The position numbers and the translations under genes were made by a program. Of a DNA stretch of 64,000 nucleotides, positions 1 through 10,442 are shown in pieces. Under the pieces are notes generated by a model. That model was not told where the DNA came from, did no database searches, and was given only the letters and a program-made list of their open reading frames with translations. Location: assembly GCA_037127315.1 (NCBI GenBank), contig JBBBDQ010001274.1:839501-903500 (forward strand). Reading direction: 5' to 3'. Positions within the stretch are counted from its first letter, which is position 1. The number at the start of each line of letters is the position of its first letter. This stretch comes from Ascarosepion bandense. Lineage: Eukaryota; Mollusca; Cephalopoda; Sepiida; Sepiidae.

Positions 1-99
1 ATGCTAGTTTTCTTTCGTTGATTAAGTTGCCCCACATTTTGAGCTTGTGTCTCTTTATTTTGTGTGATTTCTCCTGTATGTATGACTTGCAGTATAGCC

Positions 100-790
100 C
101 GGCGTTGCTCGGGTGTAATGAAAGCTTTAAAAATAATCCATGGTCCTGGAGCTCAGACTCTTTGGACGTTGGCACGAAAGACTAAAATTCAATACTTGTT
201 TCCAGTTAAAGCGAAACCGTAGACTGAAAGAAAAATGAATGGATGTAAGTCAATTTTTTTATTTCCTGGTATCGATATCAAATGTTCTTTATGTCGTAAA
301 CTAAATTTTGAATGCTAAATAAGTCGTTTGAGTAAATGGTATCATGGCTGAGACGAAGAACTACAATTATACCTACTTAGAGCCAAACCCGAAGCAAAAT
401 CTAAAATAAAAGGGCTGAAAAAAAATACAGACATACAGGTAGATAAACAGATACACACGCAAACATCTTGCCTTTTATATATATATATATATATATACTA
501 TAGATTTTCTGCACTATTGTAAGAACTGCAACCTTGAAACTTATGTCTTTGTCTCTGAGTGTATCAAATTTGATTAAAATCGGAACACTTCTATAACCTG
601 ATTTTTTCGATTATCGATTTTCGATATTTATCGGGAGTACCTCAACACAAAACCTAGCTAAGAACACTCGCAGACGATTATAGTAAAACTGTGTAAATAT
701 TCAAGATAGATCTATAGGTAACGGATACACACACACAGACACACACACACACACACACACACTGACAAAGTTCCATTTATAAATAAGTAT
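100..790. repeat. probable interspersed repeat with a CA microsatellite
   Basis: AT-rich sequence with no convincing coding potential. It opens near 100 with a short GC-rich motif (CCCGGCGTTGCTCGGG) and contains a TA run at 474-497 and a (CA)n run at about 727-763. The layout resembles interspersed repeats seen in mollusc genomes, but I cannot name the family. Nothing else is recognised in the first 700 bases. Confidence 0.3.
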
Positions 791-994
791 AGATTCGGGA
801 ATTTCATCAGATCGTTTATATTGTGCCTTGAAATATTCCACTAGTTGTTCTGTTCTTTGTATTTCTTTGTTTTCTTGGGTCGTGAGGTGATTTAATATGA
901 AGTCCATTTTTTCGTTTAATTTGAGTATTTCCTCTTTTAGGTTTTTCTGTAGATTCAGGAGAAGCTCCAACTTATCGTCTTCCGTTCGTGGCAT
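700..994 (-). pseudogene. start of a retroelement-like ORF, coiled-coil (possible Penelope-like element)
   Basis: The reading frame opens at an ATG near 994 and gives about 73 residues rich in Leu, Lys, Glu and Asn with heptad spacing (starts MPRTEDDKLELLLNLQKNL), consistent with a coiled coil. The last 24 residues come from translating the CA microsatellite and are not real coding sequence, so the gene is truncated there. About 170 bp upstream on the same strand lies a hammerhead-ribozyme motif (1163-1204). Penelope-like elements carry hammerhead motifs in their terminal repeats ahead of the ORF, so an element's 5' end is the most economical reading. No reverse transcriptase or endonuclease domain is present here. 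The assignment rests on context, not on a recognised domain. Confidence 0.35.
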
Positions 995-1162
995 TCTCTC
1001 GTAGTAGTCGTATATTGGATAAAGAAATAGGGTTTTTCCAACGACAGAAATTGGTATAGAATAAAAAGTGTGAGAAGCTGTGAACGTTTTCTTTAAAGTG
1101 TATATTTATTCTTGTTATTATATATATTATGATACATTAAGTGTCCATAATTGTATTTGTGA

Positions 1163-1204
1163 CGCTACACGTGTTTCGAGTCTAAAATTGACTCTCTTCA
1201 GGCG
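1163..1204 (-). ncRNA. type I hammerhead ribozyme motif
   Basis: Read on the minus strand from 1204, the elements fall in hammerhead order. Stem I strand CGC (1204-1202) is followed by core CTGAAGA (1201-1195, matching CUGANGA). Stem II is GAGTC (1194-1190) with a 7-nt loop and GACTC (1182-1178), five perfect pairs. GAA (1177-1175) follows, then stem III ACAC/GTGT (1174-1167) with no loop. The cleavage triplet is GTA, ending at 1166, followed by GCG (1165-1163), which pairs with the stem I strand. All invariant core bases are present. The very short self-complementary stem III is a known trait of Penelope-element and retrozyme hammerheads, which may work as dimers. Activity is untested. Confidence 0.65.
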
Positions 1205-1498
1205 AATAAATTTGTAAATTTACTTATCGAGTTCCTTTTGTTTTTGATGTCCAACTTGTTGTTTTATAAATAATGAAGTAGAAAAAATAAGAAAATAAGA
1301 AAATAAATAAATAAAATCAGTAAAATAAAATAAAATAAGATAAAATAAATCAAATATTGGCACGTTGAATGGTCTGTGCTTTTTCACATCAACACGTGTA
1401 TAAATGGATAAAATTAGATAAATAAATATATATATAGTTATATATATACTCATTATCCACATCTAAGTCTGTTTCACTGTATCACAGCTGAATGATAC

Positions 1499-1504
1499 AT
1501 ATGA

Positions 1505-1554
<50 letters not shown>

Positions 1555-1658
1555 GAGAAGTTACTAAGAAAAAATTTAACAACGACTGAAGTTATGAACA
1601 AAAAAAATTAGTCTTCCCGAAAAGTAGTCTTCCCGAAAGACTCCAATTTTAACTTCAA

Positions 1659-1696
<38 letters not shown>

Positions 1697-1703
1697 GTAT
1701 ATA

Positions 1704-1746
<43 letters not shown>

Positions 1747-1767
1747 TCATCATCCACATACAAGTCT

Positions 1768-1811
<44 letters not shown>
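1499..1811. repeat. compound (AT)n / (CT)n microsatellites
   Basis: Pure (AT)n occurs at about 1504-1550, (CT)n at about 1660-1695, and two further (AT)n runs at about 1706-1744 and 1771-1811. The two sequences before AT runs (near 1445-1465 and 1744-1768) both read like 'cattatccacat(c/a)(c/t)aagtctgttt', which suggests a local duplication carrying its microsatellite. Confidence 0.9.
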
Positions 1812-1814
<3 letters not shown>

Positions 1815-2925
1815 TTTTGGTCAGTAGTCTTTTTATCGTAAAGTGATCGATTTCGGTATAGCGATAGAGCGTCGATAAGTACAAAGAGTTTGTCTCTTAA
1901 ACTGAGTAGATTCATGCCGACTTCGAAATTTCATGAGGACACCGTTATGATATCCTCACTCGTCAGGGCTATATTGAGAATTTTAACACATAAATATAGC
2001 ATAAGATATGCATATATATAAATAAGTTTAAAAAGGTAAATATTATAATTAATATTGGACAGGAAGTTGTGGAAACGCATAATCGCCTACATCCTGGGGA
2101 GACGCGGCAGATAGAAAGGGAAATATTTCCTGTCAACAGCTGCAGTAATTTAAAACGTCGAGGACATTTCTTTAAATACCAAAAGACGCCAAGAGATAGT
2201 AAATACGATCTGTGACCAGAAGCGTATAAAATAGCGAATATAAATGATTATTTTTCAGTGCATAATTTTGTACAATCAATCAGTGTTCAGGATATGTCGA
2301 TTGCTGAGAAGATAAGTTTGTTACTTGTCGGGGTCAATCAAGGAAGGACTTCATAGATATGATCTGGCCAGAATACAATTTTGTTCTACTTGGTAATAAT
2401 AGTAAACAGGCGAGACGTTGCCAACCAGGGTTCGAGTAAGACTAAGTTTTAGTAAGAGGACAGATCACGTTTGAAAAAACTTTGACATTTGGAGACTGTG
2501 ATATTGGTTGACATGCGAGTAAGACAAATTATTGTCAGTACTGTCGACCCTGCGTAGAATGTTTATCAGCGTAGTCCCTTTTGTTCTTCAATACATCTTC
2601 TAGAACATCTGTTTTGGAGATTAGATGCCAAGGCAGTGAGGAGTAAAAAATGATAGACGACATTTCGATTTTGAATATCCAATAGTTGATTTAACCGTAA
2701 TTATTACAACACATCTGGTGTTTTAATTGGCAATGATTTTCTGTTTCGGGCGTTTTAAAATGATGCACTTCTTCACCCCCAAACTGATTGCGTCGAATAG
2801 TATAAATGCAATATATATATATGGGGTGGGGGTTACATAAAGGCCGCACAACTGGTTCTCTTAAAAGGTCTGGATACATCCCGAATACAAGCCATAGATA
2901 GATATAGAATGGAGAGAATGAAAAT
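1812..2925. other. unassigned AT-rich stretch
   Basis: No recognisable gene, RNA or transposon domain. Short open frames exist but have no family resemblance. Probably old, decayed repeat or intergenic DNA. Confidence 0.4.
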
Positions 2926-4880
2926 TACATCCTTTTTTAATCGGTATTTCCCCTGGCAAGGTGGTAAAGCCAATAAAACGTAAAGGGTTAGAGGGTGTGA
3001 AAGAATTAGGCACTGGAACATTAATAATGAGTAGAAAGAGAAAGGTGTAATCAGGGGGACAGTAAATAGCGATTAACATTGCATTTTAATTCTTGCAGAT
3101 TAACGTTGGCAAGGAGTGCGAGAAAAGAAAGTGTAACAATAGAACTTACGTCTACATTTATCCAGCTCAACTGTAAATTGATGAGTTCTCGACGCCAGTC
3201 TCGTAGTAAGTCTGGTCACCTTATCGAAGAGCTTATCCGAACAATTACCATGAAAATATTTATAAGAAACGGCACAGACGGGCAACTTTAATTGACTGAA
3301 GCTGAGCCGCCAGATCAGGACCAATAATATTGCTGATACTTCTTTAGATTTTTATCAAGGAGCTCAAGGTAAATAGCATGGGCACTGGACCATATGTAGC
3401 CACAATATTTTAAGCATGAAAAAATGACTAGTAGACTTATACATTTTATCGATTCCTGAGAGAAAAATTATCTCGCACGGCGCAGTGAACTTTAGCAGTG
3501 AATACTTAGTAGCTGACTTAGCAATGGATTCAATATAGTACTTCTACTTCATGTCAACTGAAAAAGTTAGCTCGAGAAGATGCTACCAGTTACTTTTCTG
3601 GAGGTTAGCATCGACCATGTTGATCGAAAGAAGAGAGAGCTTTCTCAGATGAATAATGGCAAAAAAAAATATATATTTTAGAGGCGTTAAAATTGGCAAG
3701 TTGAGAGCTGATGTCATCACTTGGGCCATTAATGCAAATTTAAACCAACGTAGAGACAGACGTAGACACCGGCGTTAGTAAGAAAGGCTAGCCACCGTTC
3801 GTTTCACGATTTGATAGGAAGGACTAAATCAGCTCAAAAATGTATCCGGAGACAGCCTAACATTTCAACATGATCTGTTTGAGTTTGAGGTTTGTTATAG
3901 GGCACATCAACCTCTGTGGGTTATTTAATGTCAAAATGTAGAGTTTTAAGGTATTATTTAAATGTTCGATTATAGTGAGAAAAATGATTTAGTCAGATTT
4001 TGATTAAATTTTTATTTTATTTTAGAAAACTGAAGATGCCTTCTAGTTTTGTATTCTAAAATGTATTGCTGGTAATAAGTCTTTCCTTCAAAAACGTATT
4101 ATGGCAATATTTTTTCCTTTAAAAATGTGTTATTGTAGTAATTCTTTTCTTCAAAAATGTATATTTTTCTATAAAAGTCTATTTTTATCTACATATTTCT
4201 ATAAAAGTATATTTTTATACTTTCATACTGTTTTGACCCCAGTTTAAGTGGTTAACTATTTGCCCATAGCTGGGACCCTAACAGGTGCTATCACTGCGGG
4301 TCAGCGTGGACCAGGGAATAACAGCAATTAAGAGGTGGTTCCATGTTCCTTACAACCTCCCTATCAGAGGCCTTACTGCCGGATGCAGTTAACAAGATCT
4401 GTATGTCTGCCAAAGGCTTTCGTGATGCTCAATACTACAGGCCAAGGTAGACCATTTTTATCTAGAACACTATAGGCTGTTTCCGGATTTACCGTCAGTA
4501 CACCAGTAGTTCAACTAGAGAAACGAAAGTCGTATTATTTGTTTGAGAATAGGTATTGCGATGAGAAATGATGAACCAATTCAGTATTGATTAGTGCCTC
4601 TAAGATGTTCCAAAAAATAGGTATGAGGTTAATAAGCCGATAGTTGGAAGCGTCGGGCGGCTCACCAGATTTGTTACAAACTGGAGCATCAGATGACGAC
4701 TTTTGCCAGACAGGAAAACAGGGATAAGAAAGGATTTATTATACCGTTTTGAGAGAACATGCGCAAGTTTGAAGTATACTTACAGGGCAATCATAAGGTT
4801 TTGTGAAGATCTAATTTAGAGAGGGTAGCAGAAACCATGGAAGGGGTTATGTACATTTCAGTTATAAAGGGGAAGTTAGG
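2926..4880 (-). pseudogene. jockey/CR1-like LINE, reverse transcriptase remnant with 3' tail
   Basis: Three parts of a non-LTR retrotransposon lie in order on the minus strand. At about 4880-4330 the frames resemble the start of a LINE reverse transcriptase: a 'CFPVWQKSS' type block, then 'KQYDFRF' corresponding to the QYGFR motif, and a 'LSITKAFGR' block corresponding to DISKAFD. At about 3620-3100 the C-terminal part appears: a segment near 'DMKKKYIESIAKSA', a 'YCGYIWSSA' block, and the terminal 'FFSRT' motif. The 3' tail ends near 2930 with TTTACCACCTTGCCAGGGGA and an A-run. The middle (3640-4300) is barely recognisable. Many stops and frameshifts make it dead. The 3' tail matches other tails in this window (5940, 6540 and 60760), so one family has several copies. 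Confidence 0.6.
4060..4215. repeat. short imperfect tandem repeats
   Basis: A roughly 45-bp motif containing 'TTCAAAAA(C/T)GTAT' recurs about three times between 4060 and 4165. It is followed by two copies of a roughly 31-bp motif built on 'TCTATAAAAGT(C/A)TATTTTTAT'. The copies are degenerate and lie within the decayed middle of the LINE remnant. Confidence 0.55.
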
Positions 4881-5084
4881 CAGTGATATCCTGGATAACA
4901 AAAGTTTCTTTACTCGTACTTCCCTCCTTTAGAATTCCTTTCCGTTTACTTCCTTCCCTAATAGCTACAATCCCCCAAAATTTAAATGCAGCTGCCATCC
5001 TCTATTTTCTTGAATACCATTCATTTTTATCCTTTCTTCAATACCCACCGTCTTCTTATTCTATGTATCTTGTCCTTTCAGGAT
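4881..5084. other. unassigned
   Basis: Pyrimidine-leaning sequence between two LINE remnants. An open frame of 71 codons runs across the junction but has no family resemblance. Confidence 0.3.
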
Positions 5085-5920
5085 GTAGGCGATCATGACC
5101 TGCTACATCTCCCTATCCCTGGTGGCTCTTAGCATGCTTTCTCCTGTTACACCACGCAAACCCTGTTCTGTCATCCACCTGCTAGGGCCATTCAAATGTG
5201 TTATCTGCTGCTTTCCTCTGTCTATTTTTCCCTCTATATAGCCTGTTATTATCAGGTTCTCCGAGCCCTCCTTCCTCATTGCATGTACCAGGAACTATAG
5301 TTGTCTCTTTCTGATGATCAGTATTAATTTCCTTTTCGTTTCCATCCTTTCCAAAACCTCGTCATTGCTCACATGCTCGATCTATGATATCCACAGCATC
5401 CTTCTGTAGAACCACATTTCAACTGCTTCAAGTTTTTCCTTCACCTTTTTCTTCATATTGTTCAGCATTCACTGCCATATTAAAGAACTGACATCACATA
5501 GCAATCCAGTACTGTCTTCTTTGGTTCTAGTGAAAATTTCTTGTCTCTTAATACTTTACTCAATTTCTGGGATGTGTTCTTCGCCATGCTAATTCGCATT
5601 CAGATCTCTGTGCCACACTTTCCGTCTTCTGTTAGAATATCTGCCAGGTATTTAAATTTTTGTACCTGCTTGATTTTAGTATCCCCCACCTGTATTTGGC
5701 AATTTTGGGCCGCTCTATTTGCTAATGGACATGCATTCAGTTTTTCTTGTAGTTTATTTGTAGTCCTTTCTTGTCACTCTCTTTAGCTACCTTATGTAGG
5801 AGATCTTGTAGTTTCCTTTCCGTGTCTGCTATCAGCACTGTATCATCTGCGTAGCTTATGTTGTTCAAATTGTGGCCTCCAATGACAAATTATGGCATAA
5901 CATCTAGGGTCCTCAGAATC
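5085..5920 (-). pseudogene. RTE-like LINE, C-terminal reverse transcriptase remnant
   Basis: The minus strand reads through the end of an RTE-type endonuclease/reverse transcriptase. The YADD catalytic block ('ISYADDTVLIADTE') lies near 5850. A region like 'KLEAVEMWFYRRMLWIS' lies near 5420, then 'ETKRKLILIIRKRQL', 'GKIDRGKQQITHLNGPSRWM', and a terminal 'LRATRDRE' block near 5130. The element is split by several frameshifts and stops, so it is inactive. The N-terminal endonuclease is absent. A closely similar truncated copy lies on the plus strand at 31.7-32.6 kb; shorter ones lie at 23.5 and 61.4 kb. The family identification is strong; the exact clade is an inference. Confidence 0.8.
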
Positions 5921-5934
5921 CGGTCTTTTTTCTC

Positions 5935-6008
5935 ACTGTAACTCTCTGCTCAATAGTGGTGGTCCTGCTTTGTTTGGGGATGAAATGATAAAAAAATGAG
6001 ATGAAATG

Positions 6009-6062
<54 letters not shown>

Positions 6063-6069
6063 CCAGATT

Positions 6070-6124
<55 letters not shown>

Positions 6125-6125
6125 G
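5935..6125 (+). repeat. LINE 3' tail leading into a (GATA)n microsatellite
   Basis: The sequence GGGGATGAAATGATAAAAAAA near 5960 matches the 3' end of the jockey-like LINE copies in this window. It runs through a short GAGATGAAAT repeat straight into (GATA)n, 6006-6060 and again 6071-6124, split by 'accagattta'. This suggests that the array grew from the LINE tail. Confidence 0.7.
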
Positions 6126-6454
6126 TTCTTTTAACCGTTCCACTATGTATCTGCTTCCTTCAGATATGCACTACCTTTACAAAAGACAAATGAAACCAAA
6201 AATGGTGTTGTGTTACCATATCCCAGCTGGCATTTCACAGTCCTCAACTATCAATCTACCTAGTCTTCAAAAGCATCTATACAGCCATATGGGTGATGGA
6301 GTATTTTCCTCTCTACAAGAGCATGTCTACTGTTATTTTCATGTTCTGATGAGAGACGATCCTTTGTTTCACAAGTTCTGGCCACCACACTTATAATCCA
6401 CCATGTCACGTACACAGGTTCGAATCGTCATCATTACATCAAAATGAAATCCTA
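6126..6454. other. unassigned, short open frame 6145-6396
   Basis: An 83-codon plus-strand frame is present. The peptide has no recognised motif and a composition typical of chance. I do not call it a gene. Confidence 0.3.
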
Positions 6455-6775
6455 TTCGGGGAGATTCTTCCTTAGAGCCGCTAATTAGTAGAACGGGCTC
6501 CTGAGAAGATGCATTCCGATCACTAAAAGTTTAACCTCTTTTATCTTCCCTGCCTCCTCCACTTCAGTGCATATTAGAGTAGATAGATCTATCTATCGCC
6601 CGGTTCACACTCCACCCACGTCTATTGAACAGGTTAAGAGGTTCATCCTTTGTTCCCTGTTTAGGATGTGGTTTCCGGCTTTCTCTTTTCCAATCTTTTC
6701 ACTATTGCGTAGCCCCCTGCACATCAGTGGCGTTACCGCCTTGCTCTGGGTGATACAGTTTAAAAAAAACAGCCT
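6455..6775 (+). pseudogene. jockey-like LINE, extreme C-terminus and 3' tail
   Basis: The plus strand contains a decayed C-terminal LINE block (a 'FFLRAAN' segment followed after two stops by 'NGLLRRCIP'). A 3' region follows, ending CAGTGGCGTTACCGCCTTGCTCTGGGTGATACAGTTTA8 near 6725-6770. The tail matches the tail of the minus-strand copy at 60.76 kb. Only the 3' end survives, as is usual for 5'-truncated LINE insertions. Confidence 0.5.
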
Positions 6776-6911
6776 TATTCAGTAAACACTATTTTGGGTG
6801 GCTCTTGGGCCTTGTATTGAGGAAACAGTAAAATAATGTAAATAAACTGAAGTAGAAACAAATAAAGAAAGAAAGAAAGAAACTAATTATGATAATTATA
6901 AAAAGCCCGGG

Positions 6912-6957
<46 letters not shown>

Positions 6958-7610
6958 GCAGACAGACAGATAAAGAGAAAAACATGATCAAGCTAAGATA
7001 GATTTATTTGTCTTTTAATGACACAGGTGCTAGAGGATTGAAGTTGGCGGCAAACATAAAATGTCGATAAACAAAATTAAAATACTTGACACAGAGCAAT
7101 ATCAGTGACGCGTCCCGCTAACAGAAGAGAGTTTTCTTCGCCATTAGCCTTTCAAAATCAACGACCCGCCTGTACCAAACTTTACAACTGTTTCCGAGGA
7201 GAGAAGAATAATTGCGTCCATTTTATTCCGCCTCGTCCCTACACTTTCTGATTTCTTGTTTTAATTTAGTTATTGTCTTTCATTTTATTTCTTTTTCCTG
7301 TAGTATTTTCTACAATTTCTATCTCGTTCTCACTTCTGTTCTTGTTTTTTAGAATTATATTTTTTCAGGCGTTTGAACTAAAAAGTCGAATGGCTTCAAA
7401 GCGAATGGTAATGGTGGCCAAATATAATGTGGTTTGTTCTTTTATTTAGAGAAACGCGTTCAGCACCATTTGCTCATTCGTAACACGTATTTTCCTTTTA
7501 TCCACGCCTTTTTTTAACGTTCCCTTCATTTAGCACTCACCGAATCTTTTTCACGTACCCATCCAATCCATTAATTACTTTTGAATCCAGATACATACAT
7601 AGATATGAAT
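6776..7610. other. unassigned, with a (GATA)n microsatellite
   Basis: A (GATA)n run occupies 6911-6957. The remainder is AT-rich with no recognised coding or RNA feature. Confidence 0.4.
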
Positions 7611-7619
7611 AGGTTTGAG

Positions 7620-7663
<44 letters not shown>

Positions 7664-7674
7664 CATCCTGTTCA

Positions 7675-7720
<46 letters not shown>
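7620..7720. repeat. (TATC)n microsatellite, two blocks
   Basis: Tandem TATC occurs at about 7620-7662 and 7676-7719, separated by 'CATCCTGTTCATA'. Translation of this block gives a spurious Leu-Ser-Ile-Tyr repeat. Confidence 0.95.
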
Positions 7721-7721
<1 letters not shown>

Positions 7722-7839
7722 AAATATATATATATATTTTATTGTTTTTTCATTTGAAGATAAGTTATTTCCGAAATCAGAGTTTTTTTCCATTTTACAG
7801 TTTTAATTTCCACTGGTTAGCCAGTTTGGCATAATTTTT

Positions 7840-8090
7840 GAGGTAGTATCTACATTATTTACACGGTTCGGACTGTAGTCCTCATATTTATTACCATGCT
7901 TACAATGTTTCGGCCGATGTATGCTTCGGTTTGTTTCAGGTGCTAGCAATTTTGAACCAAGCCCTTTATTTCGATTGCTAAAATATATCATTCCTAGCAC
8001 CCGAAAAAGAATTTAGCGTACAACGACCGAAACGTCGTAAACAAAGTAATAAAGATGAGGACCACAGTCCGAACAATGTAAATTTATATA
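7840..8090. repeat. inverted pair of Penelope-terminus-like modules
   Basis: Two arms of about 110 bp face outward from a spacer near 7960-7990. Reading minus from about 7960 and plus from about 7990, both give 'CCTAGCAC(C)', a CTGAAGA-like block, then GAAAC(A/G)T(T/C)GTAA, 'AATAAA(T/G)ATGAGGAC' and 'AGTCCGAAC'. The same module appears singly at 22.0 kb (plus) and, in part, at 15.7 kb (minus). I interpret it as the end of a Penelope-like element because of its hammerhead-like core, but no ORF is attached. Confidence 0.5.
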
Positions 8091-8139
8091 TATGTACCAT
8101 CTTTCAGATAGATAGATAAATAGATAGATATGAACGGGA

Positions 8140-8220
8140 TCACACACACACATGCACACACACACACACATATGTATATGTGTGTGTGTGTATGTGTGTG
8201 TGTGTGCGTGTGTGTGTTTA
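8140..8220. repeat. (CA)n / (TG)n microsatellite
   Basis: (CA)n at 8143-8170 is followed by (TG)n at 8179-8216, forming a small self-complementary simple-repeat pair. Confidence 0.9.
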
Positions 8221-8332
8221 CATATAAAATTTTAAATATTACATATACAAAATGATCATTTCAGCGAAATAAATTCGCTCCATCAGCGATTTTTTTATTA
8301 TGGAAAAATTGGAAACTTTTGAGTGTCACTTC

Positions 8333-8389
<57 letters not shown>

Positions 8390-8475
8390 ACACACTCACA
8401 AAAGATCACTGGTGACTCGAATTAATTTCGCTGAAATGATCACTAGATATATGTAATTTTCGAAGTTTTTATATG
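8221..8475. repeat. inverted repeat with hammerhead-like cores flanking (AT)n
   Basis: Arms of about 100 bp (8221-8325 and about 8395-8475) are reverse complements of each other with moderate divergence. They flank an (AT)n run at 8335-8385. Both contain 'TTTCGCTGAAATGATCA', the minus copy at 8251-8268 and the plus copy near 8428-8445. The minus-strand arm carries a nearly complete hammerhead core (see the entry at 8251-8286). Confidence 0.7.
8251..8286 (-). ncRNA. degenerate hammerhead-like ribozyme motif
   Basis: On the minus strand, CTGATGG (8286-8280; the last core base is G instead of A) is followed by a 6-bp stem AGCGAA/TTCGCT with a 5-nt loop (8279-8263). GAA (8262-8260) and a self-complementary ATGA/TCAT stem III without a loop (8259-8252) come next, with T at the cleavage position (8251). 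The architecture equals that at 1163-1204, but the core substitution and lack of a clear stem I suggest it is dead. Confidence 0.45.
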
Positions 8476-8627
8476 TAAAAATATATACATATTTAACTCT
8501 GTGAATAAATAATTTAAATAACATTGAGCCCTCAGGCCGGATCAGTTATAATATTTAATTTTTAACAATAATTCCCTCTTCCTGTTAAAAATAATCCACC
8601 ACCACCCACTCCTGAGATTATGTAGTT

Positions 8628-9110
8628 TATTATGAGCTTCTCAAACCGACCGAAACTATCAAAGGAGATGGCTATCAACTACAATTGATGTTTTTGAACC
8701 GACCATTGAAGAAAAGGGCCGCTATACGATCAGAGACATCAGAAAGTTATTTTGCAACATGGCAACGCTAGGTCACATGTTGCAAAACAGGTGAAAACCT
8801 AGTTAGAAACGCTAAAATGGAAAGTGCTATCATACCCTCCGTATTCACTAGACGTCAGATTATCAGTTATTCTGATCGATTGCACATGGCCTGGCTAAGC
8901 AGCAGTTTCATTCCTATGAAGATGCCAAAAAATTGGGTCGACTAGTTGTTAATCTCAAAAGACGTGTCATTTTTCCGAGATGAAATTATAATACTGCCAG
9001 AAAGAAGCCTAGCAATGGACAATATTTTCAGTGTCATGGTTCTTACTAATTTTTGTAAATAAAACATTATTTTTCATGAAAAATCAGTGAGAACGTATTC
9101 AAAGTTCTAA
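8628..9110 (+). pseudogene. Mos1-like mariner transposase fragment
   Basis: The plus strand decodes, across frameshifts, to the second half of a mariner transposase. It begins with 'YELLKPTETIKGDGYQLQL' and continues with an 'ILQHGNARSHVAKQVKT' segment, where the catalytic Asp has become Gly. A degraded 'YPPYSLDV' block for the third acidic residue follows, then 'SYEDAKKWVD' and 'SKDVSFFRDEI'. The frame shifts at least three times and the N-terminal half is missing. The 3' flank after the stop (AAATAAAACATTATTTTTCATG) is typical of the Mos1/mauritiana group. Confidence 0.65.
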
Positions 9111-9185
9111 TATATATATATATATATAGTACTTATAAATATTCTCCTCATTTTTCCACAAGTTCGAGATTTAATGTGGGGAATC

Positions 9186-9203
9186 AGAACATACATACAT
9201 ACA

Positions 9204-9231
<28 letters not shown>
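9186..9231. repeat. (ACAT)n microsatellite
   Basis: Eleven or so tandem ACAT units ending at ATATATGCC. Confidence 0.95.
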
Positions 9232-9236
<5 letters not shown>

Positions 9237-9264
9237 GCCAGTTTCATTAAAAAAAAAAAGAGAC

Positions 9265-9545
9265 AAGATGGGATGGTTAAGTTTTTTTATGTAATTTTTC
9301 ATGTAACCTTATGATTTTTTTCCCTTTTGAGGACATAAATTATATAAATATTGTAAAATGTTTTGTTTACCCGCGATCTTTCGGTTGTACCTTTAGTCAT
9401 TTCCGAGGATGAAAGCTATTTTACGTATAACAGAATGCAAGTGGTGTTATGTATAACGTGTTGAACTAGTGTGCGTCATGTACCGAACACGGTAAGCATG
9501 TTGTTATGATAATTGTCTTGTCGACTAGTATGTTTCGGCTAGGGT
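9265..9545 (+). repeat. single copy of the 20.1-20.8 kb palindrome family
   Basis: Shares long stretches with the arms of the palindrome at 20.14-20.76 kb. These include 'GGTTAAGTTTTTTTATGTAA', 'TTTGTTTACCCG', 'CATTTCCGAGGATGAA', 'GTGGTGTTATGTATAACGTG' and 'CCGAACACGGTAAGCATGTT'. It is probably a terminal piece of a Penelope-like element or a related repeat; no coding sequence. Confidence 0.6.
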
Positions 9546-10240
9546 TATGTAGGCCGCCGCGTATCTTTAAATGAGATCGAATTGAGCCCCGTTAAGAGAG
9601 CTGTAGCGTCACTCTTCGAGTCAGTTTCGTCGTGTTATGGCCGATATAATTATTTACGAAATTAGGATCAATTACGCAGTTCTTCAAAGGAGACGTGAAT
9701 TTGTATATAATTTTGGTTCGTTTTAGTTTAGATCTCGTGGATGAATCGCGGGTGAATAGCCACGCGTGAAAATGAAAAATGAAAAATAGAAAAGACCCTG
9801 ATATAACTTGAAGTAAAAAAAAAAGCCAAGCAATACAATCGTGGTAATGGCTGCAGATTGTGCTAAAAGGAAAACTTAGCCAATATGTTGTTTCCAGAAC
9901 AAAATAATATTCAATGAACGATCAAAAACAATTTCCAGATGTAATCACACTTATGAATACATTTTAGGTTCATACAAACCTGGATGAAAGTGTTTCAAGA
10001 TTCATAACAAAATTCCCGCTGACTTTTAAAACATTTTTGCGTTCGTAAAAATCTCTGTTGGTACGTTTTAAGAATATTAAAAATCAGTTATTATAAATCA
10101 CCTTAAGATACCGAAAGATTGAAACCAAGGTTGCGAAAATGACACATTTTCAAATGAAAAATTTTCAAAAGTTCTACAATATAAACAGATTAACACTTTT
10201 TAATACAACTAAGTACTTATATAATTCAATTATGACTAAA
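9546..10240. other. unassigned
   Basis: AT-rich DNA without a recognisable gene, RNA or transposon domain. Confidence 0.4.
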
Positions 10241-10245
10241 AATTA

Positions 10246-10254
10246 ATTACACAC

Positions 10255-10336
<82 letters not shown>

Positions 10337-10440
10337 TTATACCTAAATACACAAACTCAATTATGTATATACATGTATGTACAAACTACATATATATATA
10401 TATATATATATATGCTACATATATATACATACTGCATATA
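10246..10440. repeat. (CA)n and (TA)n microsatellites
   Basis: (CA)n at about 10250-10292 is joined to (TA)n at 10293-10326; a further TA run lies at about 10389-10415. Confidence 0.9.
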
Positions 10441-10442
10441 TA

